Assembly (NCBI GenBank): GCA_903884435.1
Contig: CAISEY010000091.1
Coordinates: 1-34,556 of the forward strand
DNA from: an uncultured Hyphomicrobiales bacterium
Lineage (GTDB): Bacteria > Pseudomonadota > Alphaproteobacteria > Rhizobiales > Beijerinckiaceae
DNA length: 34,556 bases
Direction of reading: 5' to 3'
In this document: piece by piece, positions 22,180 through 30,128 of the stretch
Layout of the letters: each line of letters starts with the position of its first letter
How positions within the stretch are numbered: the stretch's first letter is position 1
Program-made: the position numbers and the translations under genes
Notes under the pieces: model-generated
What the model saw: the letters and a program-made list of their open reading frames with translations, nothing else
The model's database searches: none
Told to the model about the DNA's origin: nothing

Positions 22180-23190
22180 ATGCAGTCATCCATGTCCGCG
22201 AACCAGTCCGGAGCCACGGCCACGCGTTCGGCCTTGCGCACGCTTGGCCTCGAACGGGCCGGCATCGCCGCGCTCGAGGCGGAACTTTCGTCGGGCGGCG
22301 GCCTGTCTCCGGCCTTCGACGCCGCCGTGGCGCTGCTGCGCGCGGCGACCGGGCGGGTGATTGTCACCGGCATGGGCAAGTCCGGCCACGTCGGCCGCAA
22401 GATCGCCGCGACGCTCGCCTCGACGGGCACGCCCGCCTATTTCGTCCATCCCGCCGAAGCCAGCCACGGCGATCTCGGCATGATCCAGAACGGCGACGCG
22501 ATTCTCGCCCTGTCCTGGTCCGGAGAGACGGCCGAGCTCGCGGACATGATCACCTACTCACGGCGTTTCGGCATTGGCCTCGTGGCGATGACCGCCAACG
22601 CCGAATCGGCGCTCGCCCGCGAGGCGGACGTCTGCCTCGCCCTGCCGAAATCGGAGGAGGCCTGCCCCAACGGCCTCGCCCCCACCACCTCGACGACGAT
22701 GCAACTGGCCATGGGCGACGCGCTCGCCGTCGCCATGCTGGAGGCCCGCGGCTTCACGGCGCATGATTTCCGCATGTTCCACCCCGGCGGCAAGCTCGGG
22801 GCGCGCCTCGCCTTCGTGCGCGACGTCATGCACAAGGACGACGCCGTGCCTCTGATCGGCGGCGGCGCCCGCATGGCGGCGGCGGTTCTCACCATGACGG
22901 AAAAGCGCCTCGGCTGCGTCGGCGTCATCGACGCGGACGGACGGCTCGCCGGCATCATCACCGATGGCGACCTGCGCCGCCACATGCGCGAGGGCGGCAA
23001 CCTCCATTCCGAACCGGTGGGCTCGGTGATGACGCCCGATCCGATCACCATCGCGCCCGACGCGCTCGCGGCGGAAGCCCTCGCGCTGCTCAACGAAAAA
23101 CGCCGGTCCGTGCTCATCGTGGTCGACGGCGACCGCAAACCCGTCGGCGTCGTCCATATTCACGATCTCTACGCGATCGGGGTCGCGTGA
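22180..23190 (+). CDS. kdsD: D-arabinose-5-phosphate isomerase (KpsF/GutQ family)
   Basis: A 336-residue protein with the standard architecture: a SIS sugar-isomerase domain (residues about 45-190) followed by two CBS domains (about 210-265 and 280-335). The SIS part has TGMGKSGHVGRKIAATLASTG, HPAEASHGDLGM, SWSGETAEL and the invariant tail DFRMFHPGGKLGARL. CBS segments include VIDADGRLAGIITDGDLRR and VVDGDRKPVGVVHIHDLYA. The enzyme converts ribulose-5-phosphate to arabinose-5-phosphate, the first step to Kdo for lipopolysaccharide. The ATG at 22180 has no strong ribosome-binding site; an in-frame ATG at 22192 is an alternative. The upstream CtrA-like site suggests possible cell-cycle control. 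Confidence 0.94.
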   Translation: MQSSMSANQSGATATRSALRTLGLERAGIAALEAELSSGGGLSPAFDAAVALLRAATGRVIVTGMGKSGHVGRKIAATLASTGTPAYFVHPAEASHGDLGMIQNGDAILALSWSGETAELADMITYSRRFGIGLVAMTANAESALAREADVCLALPKSEEACPNGLAPTTSTTMQLAMGDALAVAMLEARGFTAHDFRMFHPGGKLGARLAFVRDVMHKDDAVPLIGGGARMAAAVLTMTEKRLGCVGVIDADGRLAGIITDGDLRRHMREGGNLHSEPVGSVMTPDPITIAPDALAAEALALLNEKRRSVLIVVDGDRKPVGVVHIHDLYAIGVA

Positions 23191-23194
23191 GCCG

Positions 23195-24172
23195 TCACAA
23201 CTCCGGCTTGAAACCGGAGGCCTTGACGATCGGCCCCCAGAAATCCTTGTCCCGCTGCTGCGCCCGCGTCAGTTCCTCCGGAGTCGATCCGACGGGTTCG
23301 ACGCCCATTCCCAGGAGTTTCACGCGGATCGAAGGGTCGCGCACGGTCTCGACGACGATCCGGTTCAGCCGCGCGACAATCTCCGGCGGCGTCCGGGCCG
23401 GAGCGTAAAAAGCGTACCAGCCAAGCGCGGACAGATCGATGCCCTGTTCCTTCATGGTCGGAACGCCGGCGACGAAGGGCGAAGGGCCGTCGGTGAACGT
23501 GCCGACGATCCGGATCGCGCCGGCGACGTGATGCTGCGCCAGTTCCGACGTGCTGAGCGCGGCGATGGGGATCTGCCCCGCCATCAGGTCGTTCAGCGCC
23601 GGCGGCGAGCCGCGATAGGGAACATGCTCCATGGGGACGCCGATCAGACGGCCAAACTCGAGGCCGAGAAAATGCGTCAGCGCGCCGGCGCCGGGCGTGC
23701 CGTAATTCGCGCGCCTCGGGTCCGCCTTCAGCCAGGCTGTCAATTCCTTCACGTTTGTCGCCGGGACGTTTTTCGCGACCGCGAGCGCGTAGTCGGACGA
23801 GGTCGCGAGGCTGATCGGAGCGAAATCCGCGAAGGGATCGAAGGTCAGCTTCTCCCCGAAGAAATGCTGATGCAGGATCATCGGCGAACTCGGACTGATC
23901 AGCAGCACCGAACCATCGGGCTTCGCGTCGCGCACCGCGCGGATGCCGATATGGCCGCTCGCGCCGGTGATGTTCTCGACGAGGGCGCTCTTGCCCGTTT
24001 CCGCGCCGATTCGCTCCGCCACGAGGCGCGCGAGAACGTCGATGCTGCCGCCCGGGGAGAAAGGCAAGATAACGCGCACAGGGCCGACGCCGAGTTGCGC
24101 CCGCGCGGGAGCCGCGCAGAGAAGGGCGCCCGCGGCCAGACCGGCCACGAACGACAGGATCTTCGGCTTCAT
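23195..24172 (-). CDS. Tripartite tricarboxylate transporter substrate-binding protein (Bug/TctC family), orphan
   Basis: A 325-residue receptor. The start is the ATG at 24170-24172, with GGAGGGG upstream; it gives a good signal peptide (ILSFVAGLAAGALLCAAPARAQ). The mature protein begins with the Bug signature VRVILPFSPGGSIDVLARLVAERIG, then VENITGASGHIGIRAV, KPDGSVLLI, and later MEHVPYRGSPPALNDLMAGQI and GVPTMKEQGI. Bug receptors bind carboxylated solutes (for example citrate, glutamate, nicotinate or aromatic acids) through water-mediated contacts. No TctA or TctB permease gene is in the window, which is common for this expanded family. It diverges from another TctC-like receptor gene across 172 bp. 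Ligand unknown. Confidence 0.9.
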   Translation of the reverse strand: MKPKILSFVAGLAAGALLCAAPARAQLGVGPVRVILPFSPGGSIDVLARLVAERIGAETGKSALVENITGASGHIGIRAVRDAKPDGSVLLISPSSPMILHQHFFGEKLTFDPFADFAPISLATSSDYALAVAKNVPATNVKELTAWLKADPRRANYGTPGAGALTHFLGLEFGRLIGVPMEHVPYRGSPPALNDLMAGQIPIAALSTSELAQHHVAGAIRIVGTFTDGPSPFVAGVPTMKEQGIDLSALGWYAFYAPARTPPEIVARLNRIVVETVRDPSIRVKLLGMGVEPVGSTPEELTRAQQRDKDFWGPIVKASGFKPEL

Positions 24173-24344
24173 GGTTCGCCCCTCCGTTGTTGACGGGCTC
24201 AAAGTGCCCTGCCCGTCCCGCGCCGGCAAGCCGCCGCGCCCGGTTCCGCGGCGAAGCGGCGCGCCGGTCCATCACGGGTTGAAGCGCGGGGAGCGCGCCG
24301 TTACAAGCGTCAGGCAAGGCTCGCGACATAAAATGTGAGGACCG

Positions 24345-25364
24345 ATGAACCGCGCGTTTCCATTCTTCGCGGCGACGCTCGTCGCCCTGGCGCCGGCCCG
24401 CGCCCTCGCCCAGCAGCCCGCCGAGGGCTTTTTCAGGGGCAAGACCGTCAGCGTCTACATCGGCTTCTCCGCCGGAGGCACCTACGATTATTTTGGCCGG
24501 CTCGTGGCGCGCCATCTCGGCAAGCATATTCCCGGCAATCCGACGGTCGTGGCGCAGGCCATGCCTGGCGCCGGCAGCTTCACGCTCGCCAACTGGATGA
24601 CCCGCATCGCGCCGAAGGATGGCACGGCGATCGGCATCGTCTCGCAGACAGCCGCGATCGAGGAAGTGCTGAAATCGCCGGGCGTCCAGTTCAGGTCGGC
24701 GGACTTCAACTGGATCGGCCGCGCCACCTCGAACGTCGAGATCAGCGTGGTCTGGCACACGTCGAAGGCGAAGAAGGTCGAGGACGCCCTGAACTACGAC
24801 ATTCCCCTCGCCTCGACCGGCGCGGGCTCCCCGTCCGAAGGCTATCCCAAGCTGCTGAATGGCGTTCTGGGCACCCGCTTCAAACTGGTCGGCCCCTACC
24901 CCGGCTCGACGGACGGATTGCTCGCCATGGAGCGCGGCGAAACAGACGGCGCGTTCACCTCGTGGAACACGCTCAATGTCGCCAAGCACGACTGGATCGT
25001 CGATAAAAAAGTCAACGTGCTCGTGCAATACGCCCTGGAGCGCACGCAGGACATGCCCGACGTGCCCACCATGGTCGAACTTGGCAAGACGCCGGAGGAC
25101 AAGGCCATGTTCTCGTTCTATGTCAGCGGCGGCGAGGTGGGTCGTTCGTTCCTGGCCCCGCCCGGCGTCCCCGCCGACCGCGTCGCCGTGCTGCGCAAGG
25201 CCTTCGACGAAACCATGAGCGACCCGGAACTGCTCGGCGAAATCGAGAAGGCGAAACTCGACTTCCATCCCGCTTCCGGGGAGAAACTACAGAAAATCGT
25301 CGCGGACTCCGCGACAGTCGCCCCCGCCGTCGTCGCGCGGATGCAATCAATTCTGCAAAAATAG
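24345..25364 (+). CDS. TctC-like periplasmic solute-binding protein, orphan
   Basis: A 339-residue receptor with a signal peptide (FFAATLVALAPARALAQ). The mature part shows KTVSVYIGFSAGGTYDYFGRLVARHLGKHI and VVAQAMPGAGSFTLANWM, the layout of the TctC-related branch in which the N-terminal motif is G-F-x-x-G-G-x-Y-D. Typical later parts are GPYPGSTDGLLAMERGETDG and FLAPPGVPADRVAVLRKAF. It is only distantly related to the divergent neighbour, so this is not a recent duplication. A TGAGGA ribosome-binding site precedes the ATG, and a TAAAAT -10-like hexamer (24329-24334) lies upstream without a good -35. It ends 9 bp before gloB, so the two probably share a transcript, an unusual pairing. The permease is missing and the ligand unknown. 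Confidence 0.88.
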   Translation: MNRAFPFFAATLVALAPARALAQQPAEGFFRGKTVSVYIGFSAGGTYDYFGRLVARHLGKHIPGNPTVVAQAMPGAGSFTLANWMTRIAPKDGTAIGIVSQTAAIEEVLKSPGVQFRSADFNWIGRATSNVEISVVWHTSKAKKVEDALNYDIPLASTGAGSPSEGYPKLLNGVLGTRFKLVGPYPGSTDGLLAMERGETDGAFTSWNTLNVAKHDWIVDKKVNVLVQYALERTQDMPDVPTMVELGKTPEDKAMFSFYVSGGEVGRSFLAPPGVPADRVAVLRKAFDETMSDPELLGEIEKAKLDFHPASGEKLQKIVADSATVAPAVVARMQSILQK

Positions 25365-25373
25365 GATTTCACC

Positions 25374-26144
25374 ATGGCCGCGCTCGTCCACCAGTACAAT
25401 TGCCTGTCGGACAATTTCGGCGTGCTCGTGCACGATCCCGCGACGGGGGCCACGGCGGCCATCGACGTTCCCGAGGCCGCGCCCACGTTGCGGGCGCTCC
25501 GGGACACGGGCTGGAAGCTCACGGACATTCTCGTCACGCACCGGCACGCCGATCACGTGCAGGGCATTCCCGAAGTCCGGGAGCATTTCCCCGACGCGCG
25601 GATCGTCGCCCCGGCGATCGAGGCCGACCGCGTGCCGCTCGTCGATCTGAAGGTCCGCGAGGGCGACGTGATTCGCGTCGGACGGCTCGAGGCGAAGGTC
25701 TTCGAGACGCCGGGCCACACGATCGGCCACGTCGTCTACTGGTTCGACGGAGAAAAACTGCTGTTCGCCGGCGACACGCTGTTTTCCGCCGGCTGCGGAC
25801 GCGTCAACGAGGCGCCCATGCCGGTCATGTGGAATTCGCTGAAGAAGCTGATGGCGCTGCCGGGCGACACGAAGGTCTATTGCGGCCACGAATACACGGT
25901 CGCCAACGCGCGTTTCGCGCTGACCGTCGATCCGGGCAACGCGGCGCTCGCGGCCTGCCTCGAAACGGCGGAGGCCCTGCGCGCGCGCGGCGAGGCGACG
26001 CTCCCCTCGACGATCGAACGCGAACTGGCGATAAATCCCTTCCTGCGGGCGGGAAACCCCGACGTGCGGACGGCGCTCGGTCTCGCGGGAGCGACGGACG
26101 CCGCGGTTTTCGCCGAAATCCGCGAGCGCAAGAACAAATTCTGA
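25374..26144 (+). CDS. gloB: Hydroxyacylglutathione hydrolase (glyoxalase II)
   Basis: A 256-residue metallo-beta-lactamase-fold enzyme of normal GloB length. The dinuclear metal site is complete: THRHADH (H56, H58, D60, H61), H115 in ETPGHTIGH, D134 in FAGDTLFS, and H172 in YCGHEYT. The C-terminal glutathione-binding part ends with the usual ELAINPFLRAGNPDVR. It hydrolyses S-lactoylglutathione to lactate and glutathione, completing methylglyoxal detoxification in the cytoplasm, and can also act on related glutathione thioesters. It lies 9 bp after a TctC-like receptor gene, probably by operon accident. It is convergent with phaR, leaving only 7 bp between the stops and no room for a separate terminator. 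Confidence 0.93.
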   Translation: MAALVHQYNCLSDNFGVLVHDPATGATAAIDVPEAAPTLRALRDTGWKLTDILVTHRHADHVQGIPEVREHFPDARIVAPAIEADRVPLVDLKVREGDVIRVGRLEAKVFETPGHTIGHVVYWFDGEKLLFAGDTLFSAGCGRVNEAPMPVMWNSLKKLMALPGDTKVYCGHEYTVANARFALTVDPGNAALAACLETAEALRARGEATLPSTIERELAINPFLRAGNPDVRTALGLAGATDAAVFAEIRERKNKF

Positions 26145-26151
26145 CGGGCGA

Positions 26152-26754
26152 TCAGGGCTTTTTCGCGAGCGCCTCGAGCGTCCGCTGCATCTCGGAAATT
26201 TGCCGCTTCATCGCCTCGATGTCGCCGCCGGCAGGCGCGGGGACGGGAGCTTCCGGCTTCGCGCCGGCGGCGTCCGCGCCGAGCGGAGCGAACGGGCTGA
26301 ACACGGCGAGCGCGTTGCTGAACAGGGCGACGTTCTTGCGCGCGGTCTCCTCGAGCGCGGCGAACATCTGGCCGCCCGGAATCCCCGTGACGCCGAAGGT
26401 CGTCGTCATCTGTTCGCGCATTTTCTGCTGTTCGGCGGCGAATTTATCCAGCGAGAATTGCAGGTAGCTCGGAACCAGCATCTGCATGGAATCGCCATAG
26501 AAGCGGATGAGCTGGCGCAGGAAGTCGATCGGCAGCAGCGATTGCCCGTCCTTGCCTTCCTGCTCGAAGATAATTTGCGTCAGCACCGAACGGGTGATTT
26601 CCTCGTTGGTCTTGGCGTCGAACACCTGGAAATTCTCGCCGGTCTTCACGAGCTGGGCGAGATCCTCGAGCGTGACATAGGTGCTCGTTCCGGTGTTGTA
26701 GAGACGCCGGTTGGCGTATTTCTTGATGACAATGGGCTGTTTGTCGCTTGCCAT
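26152..26754 (-). CDS. phaR: Polyhydroxyalkanoate synthesis repressor
   Basis: A 200-residue protein from the ATG at 26752-26754. The N-terminal PHB/PHA accumulation regulator DNA-binding domain is clear (IVIKKYANRRLYNTGTSTYV, then LEDLAQLV, FQVFDAKTNEEITRSVLTQII). It is followed by the PHB accumulation region with FLRQLIRFYGDSMQMLVPSYL. The C-terminus is Ala/Pro-rich and ends in a short predicted coiled coil (IEAMKRQISEMQRTLEALAKK). PhaR proteins bind nascent PHB granules and release DNA, derepressing phasin and their own gene. The divergent phaA gene and the shared 264 bp make autoregulation and control of phaAB likely. An ACAAATTTGT palindrome at 26836-26845 lies in its upstream region. 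Confidence 0.94.
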   Translation of the reverse strand: MASDKQPIVIKKYANRRLYNTGTSTYVTLEDLAQLVKTGENFQVFDAKTNEEITRSVLTQIIFEQEGKDGQSLLPIDFLRQLIRFYGDSMQMLVPSYLQFSLDKFAAEQQKMREQMTTTFGVTGIPGGQMFAALEETARKNVALFSNALAVFSPFAPLGADAAGAKPEAPVPAPAGGDIEAMKRQISEMQRTLEALAKKP

Positions 26755-26835
26755 GGTCCAGTTTCGCCTTCTTCGCGGTCCCCGCCGGGGGACGACGGCC
26801 GATCTGTACGATAGTCCGTCCGCGAAGTCCCGGAA

Positions 26836-26845
26836 ACAAATTTGT
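26836..26845. promoter_or_regulatory. ACAAATTTGT palindrome in the phaR-phaA gap
   Basis: A perfect 10-bp palindrome, 82 bp upstream of the phaR start and 174 bp upstream of phaA, in an AT-richer patch of the 264-bp divergent gap. It could be a regulator half-site pair or part of the phaR promoter. It does not clearly match the TGC/GCA-rich sites described for alphaproteobacterial PhaR, so no regulator is assigned. Confidence 0.3.
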
Positions 26846-26956
26846 CGCGAAACTTTGGCCGAATGCCTCCAGGATGGGCAAGCCGCGACCAAAGTAGACA
26901 CGGATTCCCCTCCGGCGCGCTTGACCGGCGGGTTACGGGGGGGTAGCCCAAAATCA

Positions 26957-26973
26957 AATTGACATGGTCAATT
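26957..26973. promoter_or_regulatory. Perfect inverted repeat overlapping the likely phaA -35 element
   Basis: AATTGAC (26957-26963) and GTCAATT (26967-26973) form a perfect 7-bp inverted repeat with a 3-base centre, 45 bp before the phaA ATG. The left arm contains TTGACA (26959-26964), an exact -35 consensus, so a bound regulator would compete with RNA polymerase. The hexamer 17 bp further on (TCCGAC) is a poor -10. The repeat is seen directly; operator function is inference. Confidence 0.5.
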
Positions 26974-27018
26974 CACGCGGGTCCGACGGCCGCGAACCCA
27001 GTCACAGGAGCATCGAGC

Positions 27019-28194
27019 ATGGCGACGGATATTGTCATAACGGGCGCCGCCCGCACGGCGGTGGGTTCCTTCAACGGAGCGTTCGGCGACACCCCCGCCC
27101 ACGAGCTCGGCGCGGTCGCGATCAAGGCGGCGCTCGAGCGCTCGAAGGTCGCCGCGGCCGACGTCGACGAAGTCATCATGGGCCAGATTCTGCAGGCCGG
27201 CCAGGGCCAGAACCCGGCGCGCCAGGCGGCGATGAAGGCCGGCGTGCCACAGGAAAAAACCGCCTGGGGCCTCAACCAGCTCTGCGGCTCGGGCTTGCGC
27301 GCGATCGCGCTCGGGATGCAGCAAATCGTCAGCGGCGACGCCAAAATCATCGTCGCGGGCGGTCAGGAATCCATGTCGCTCGCGCCTCACGCGGCCTATT
27401 TGCGCGCCGGTCAAAAAATGGGCGACCTGAAATTCGTCGATCTGATGATCAAGGACGGCCTCATGGACGCCTTCAATGGCTACCACATGGGCAACACCGC
27501 CGAGAACGTCGCCGCGAAATGGCAGCTTGGCCGCGAGGAGCAGGACACGTTCGCGCTCGGCTCGCAGAACAAGGCCGAGGCGGCGCAGAAGGCCGGAAGG
27601 TTCAGGGACGAGATCGCGCCCGTGACCCTCAAAACCCGCAAGGGCGATGTCGTGGTCGACGCCGATGAATACATCCGCCATGGCGCGACTCTCGAGTCCC
27701 TCGCCAAGCTGCGTCCGGCTTTCAGCAAGGACGGCACCGTCACCGCCGGCAACGCGTCGGGCATCAACGACGGAGCCGCGGCTGTCGTCGTGATGAGCGG
27801 CGACGAAGCCAGGAAGCGCGGCCTGCAACCGCTGGCGCGCATCGTCTCCTGGGCGACCGCCGGCGTCGATCCCGCCATCATGGGCTCGGGTCCGATTCCG
27901 GCCTCGCGCAAGGCGCTGGAAAGGGCCGGCTGGAAGGTCAAGGATCTCGAACTCGTCGAGGCGAACGAGGCCTTCGCGGCGCAGGCGCTCGCGGTGAACA
28001 AGGACATGGGCTGGGATCCCTCCATCGTCAACGTCAACGGCGGCGCCATCGCCATCGGCCACCCCATCGGCGCCTCGGGCGCGCGCGTCTTCACGACGCT
28101 GCTGTATGAAATGCAGCGCCGCGGCGCGAAGAAGGGCCTCGCGACCCTGTGCATCGGCGGCGGCATGGGCATCGCCATGTGCGTCGAGCGCTAG
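27019..28194 (+). CDS. phaA: Acetyl-CoA acetyltransferase (beta-ketothiolase)
   Basis: A 391-residue biosynthetic thiolase of exact family length. The start at ATG 27019 follows CAGGAG by seven bases. The active-site Cys89 lies in [17 protein letters not shown] and [10 protein letters not shown] are family landmarks, and the catalytic His348 ([10 protein letters not shown]) and Cys378 (LCIGGGMG) are present. It condenses two acetyl-CoA to acetoacetyl-CoA, the first step of polyhydroxybutyrate synthesis. phaB follows after a 90-bp, strongly structured spacer; phaR is divergent. The frame remains open upstream to 26959, but the extra residues have no family similarity and would contain the operator-like repeat. 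Confidence 0.95.
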   Translation: MATDIVITGAARTAVGSFNGAFGDTPAHELGAVAIKAALERSKVAAADVDEVIMGQILQAGQGQNPARQAAMKAGVPQEKTAWGLNQLCGSGLRAIALGMQQIVSGDAKIIVAGGQESMSLAPHAAYLRAGQKMGDLKFVDLMIKDGLMDAFNGYHMGNTAENVAAKWQLGREEQDTFALGSQNKAEAAQKAGRFRDEIAPVTLKTRKGDVVVDADEYIRHGATLESLAKLRPAFSKDGTVTAGNASGINDGAAAVVVMSGDEARKRGLQPLARIVSWATAGVDPAIMGSGPIPASRKALERAGWKVKDLELVEANEAFAAQALAVNKDMGWDPSIVNVNGGAIAIGHPIGASGARVFTTLLYEMQRRGAKKGLATLCIGGGMGIAMCVER

Positions 28195-28246
28195 CAATTC
28201 CGGGCGCGCGGCCTGCCACGAAAGTGGAATTGGAATCGCGCGCCCG
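28195..28246 (+). promoter_or_regulatory. Structured phaA-phaB spacer: 10-bp GC stem, GAAA tetraloop hairpin and possible pseudoknot
   Basis: CGGGCGCGCG (28201-28210) is perfectly complementary to CGCGCGCCCG (28237-28246). Inside lies CCAC-GAAA-GTGG (28216-28227), a GNRA-type tetraloop hairpin. CAATTCC (28195-28201), directly after the phaA stop, also pairs perfectly with GGAATTG (28226-28232). That pairing crosses the long stem, so an H-type pseudoknot or two alternative folds are possible. No U-run follows, so it is not a plain terminator. It may tune the PhaA:PhaB ratio by processing, attenuation or 3'-end protection. Confidence 0.5.
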
Positions 28247-28284
28247 ATCTGGTTCAAGGGATTGAATCGTCACGGGAGAGAAAC

Positions 28285-29010
28285 ATGGCGCGCGTTGCAC
28301 TTGTCACTGGCGGAACTCGCGGCATCGGCGCCGCGATTTCAAAATCGCTGAAAGACGCCGGCTACCACGTGGCCGCGAACTACGCCGGCAACGACGAGGC
28401 GGCGGCGGCCTTCAGGGCCGAAACCGGCATTGCCGTTTACAAATGGGACGTGTCGAACGCGGACGCCTGCGCCGCCGGCGTCGCCCAGGTCGAAAAGGAT
28501 CTCGGCCCCGTCGACGTGCTCGTCAACAACGCCGGCATCACGCGCGACGGCTTCTTCCACAAGCTCAAGCTCGAACAGTGGCAGGCCGTCATCAACACCA
28601 ATCTGAATTCACTGTTCAACATGTGCCGCCCGGTCATCGAGGGCATGCGCGATCGCAACTTCGGCCGCATCGTCTGCATTTCCTCGATCAACGGACAAAA
28701 GGGCCAGGCCGGACAGACCAACTACTCCGCCGCCAAGGCCGGCGAACTCGGCTTCGTCAAGGCGCTCGCCCAGGAGAGCGCGAACAAGGGCATCACGGTC
28801 AACGCGATTTGCCCCGGCTACATCGGCACGGAAATGGTGATGGCGGTGCCGAAGGACGTGCTTGAAAAGCGCATTCTGCCATTGATTCCGGTCGGCCGCC
28901 TCGGCGAGCCGGAGGAGATCGCGCGCTGCGTCGTCTTCCTCGCCGCGGACACATCGGGCTTCATCACGGGTTCGACGCTCAGCGCCAACGGCGGCCAATA
29001 TATGAATTGA
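28285..29010 (+). CDS. phaB: Acetoacetyl-CoA reductase, NADPH-dependent
   Basis: A 241-residue short-chain dehydrogenase of exact PhaB length. The NADP motif VTGGTRGIGAAI is at residues 7-18, NNAG at 81-84, and the catalytic Ser134, Tyr147 and Lys151 are in SSINGQKGQAGQTNYSAAK. PhaB-typical segments include TRDGFFHKL, which helps bind acetoacetyl-CoA, NQ-type residues in FGRIVCISSINGQKG, and the C-terminal GGQYMN. It makes (R)-3-hydroxybutyryl-CoA for PHB synthase. GGGAGAG precedes the ATG. The synthase phaC is not in this window. Transcription comes from phaA or from a promoter within the spacer. No terminator hairpin is visible after the stop. Confidence 0.95.
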   Translation: MARVALVTGGTRGIGAAISKSLKDAGYHVAANYAGNDEAAAAFRAETGIAVYKWDVSNADACAAGVAQVEKDLGPVDVLVNNAGITRDGFFHKLKLEQWQAVINTNLNSLFNMCRPVIEGMRDRNFGRIVCISSINGQKGQAGQTNYSAAKAGELGFVKALAQESANKGITVNAICPGYIGTEMVMAVPKDVLEKRILPLIPVGRLGEPEEIARCVVFLAADTSGFITGSTLSANGGQYMN

Positions 29011-29108
29011 TAAAATCTAACGTAACCTCGTCGCTCTTTGTAAGAAGATTTGAGCGATCGTGTGACGCTCGGCATCTGCAAGCCGTTTCGTTGCCCGGGG
29101 GGGACGTT

Positions 29109-30125
29109 ATGAGTTGCGCACGTATCTGGGTCGTTCGCGCGGGCGGCGACGCGAGGGCTGACTCGATATTTCTCGAGTCGAGCCAGCTCGCGATAAACTT
29201 CGTCGAGGCGCCGGACGACGCGAGCGCCTTGCCGCCGAGCCGCGGCGCCTTCAAGGAATTGTTCGGAAAATCCGCCGACGCGAAACCGGCGGCGATCCCG
29301 GTCCAGGCCGGACAACTCTTCCGCTTCGTCCACGAAATGAAGATCGGCGACCGGGTCATTTATCCGCGCCGCGCGGACAGGACCCTGCACTGGGGCGAAA
29401 TCACCGGGCCCTACGTGTTCTGTGGCGACGAAGCCGGGGAATTCCCCCATCGCCGCGCGGTGCGCTGGATATCGAAGCTCAGCCGCGACGTGTTCTCCCA
29501 GGGGGCGCTCTATGAACTCGGCTCGACGCTGACGCTCTTCGAGGCGAAGTCCTTCGCGGGCGAGTTCCGGCGGAAGTTCGAGGACGAGCCCGGCGAAAGC
29601 GCGGCGGCGCCCGCCGCGCCGGACGAGGATGGCGACATCGCCGTCGTGCGCGACATCGCGGAAAGCACGCGCGACTTCATCGCGAAGAGAATTCGCACGG
29701 ATCTCAAGGGATTCCCTTTCGAACCCTTCATGGCCGACCTGTTCAGGGCCATGGGTTACCGCGCCCGCGCAACGCGAAACGTGCGCGACGACGGCGTCGA
29801 TATCATCGCCCACCGCGACGAACTCGGCATCGAGCCGCCGATTCTGAAAATTCAGGTGAAGGTCGTCGATTCCAACATTGGCGCGGACAGCGTCAAGGCC
29901 TTCTACGCCATGGTGCAGGACCGCGACGTCGGCATCTTCGTCACCACCGGCGGCTATTCCGCGAGCGCCACCAACTTCGCCAGCACGAAGGGCAACCTCA
30001 AGCTGATGAGCGGCGTCGAACTCGTCGACCTCATCCAGAAATACTACGACGGCCTCGACCTCAAGTACCGCAAGCAAATTCCCTTGCGGCGCGTGCTCGT
30101 GCCCGACGTGCAGATCGGCGAATAG
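29109..30125 (+). CDS. Mrr-type restriction endonuclease (PD-(D/E)xK fold), solitary
   Basis: A 338-residue protein from the ATG at 29109, preceded by a G-rich ribosome-binding stretch. Residues about 1-150 (ARIWVVRAGGDARAD to GDRVIYPRR, HWGEITGPYVF and ELGSTLTLF) look like a PUA/EVE-like N-terminal domain that could sense DNA modification; that reading is tentative. After a charged linker, residues about 190-315 form an Mrr_cat domain: FEPFMADLFRAMGYRA with helix Glu205, then DDGVDII with Asp231, and KIQVK with Gln249 and Lys251, the QxK variant of the active site. Everything needed for nuclease activity is present. This matches predicted Mrr-superfamily restriction enzymes (type IV-like, cutting modified DNA). 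No methyltransferase is nearby. The 98 bp before it are AT-richer than the surroundings, possibly holding its own promoter. Confidence 0.82.
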   Translation: MSCARIWVVRAGGDARADSIFLESSQLAINFVEAPDDASALPPSRGAFKELFGKSADAKPAAIPVQAGQLFRFVHEMKIGDRVIYPRRADRTLHWGEITGPYVFCGDEAGEFPHRRAVRWISKLSRDVFSQGALYELGSTLTLFEAKSFAGEFRRKFEDEPGESAAAPAAPDEDGDIAVVRDIAESTRDFIAKRIRTDLKGFPFEPFMADLFRAMGYRARATRNVRDDGVDIIAHRDELGIEPPILKIQVKVVDSNIGADSVKAFYAMVQDRDVGIFVTTGGYSASATNFASTKGNLKLMSGVELVDLIQKYYDGLDLKYRKQIPLRRVLVPDVQIGE

Positions 30126-30128
30126 CCG

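Noticed and set aside
23169-25268. A 699-codon minus-strand frame across both TctC-type receptors
   Set aside because: It passes through the true minus-strand receptor in the wrong frame and runs antisense to the plus-strand one; no domain is visible.
29003-29030. AT-rich TTGATAAAAT stretch before the Mrr-type gene as a promoter
   Set aside because: A -10-like TAAAAT is present, but no -35 hexamer at a suitable distance; left as a remark only.
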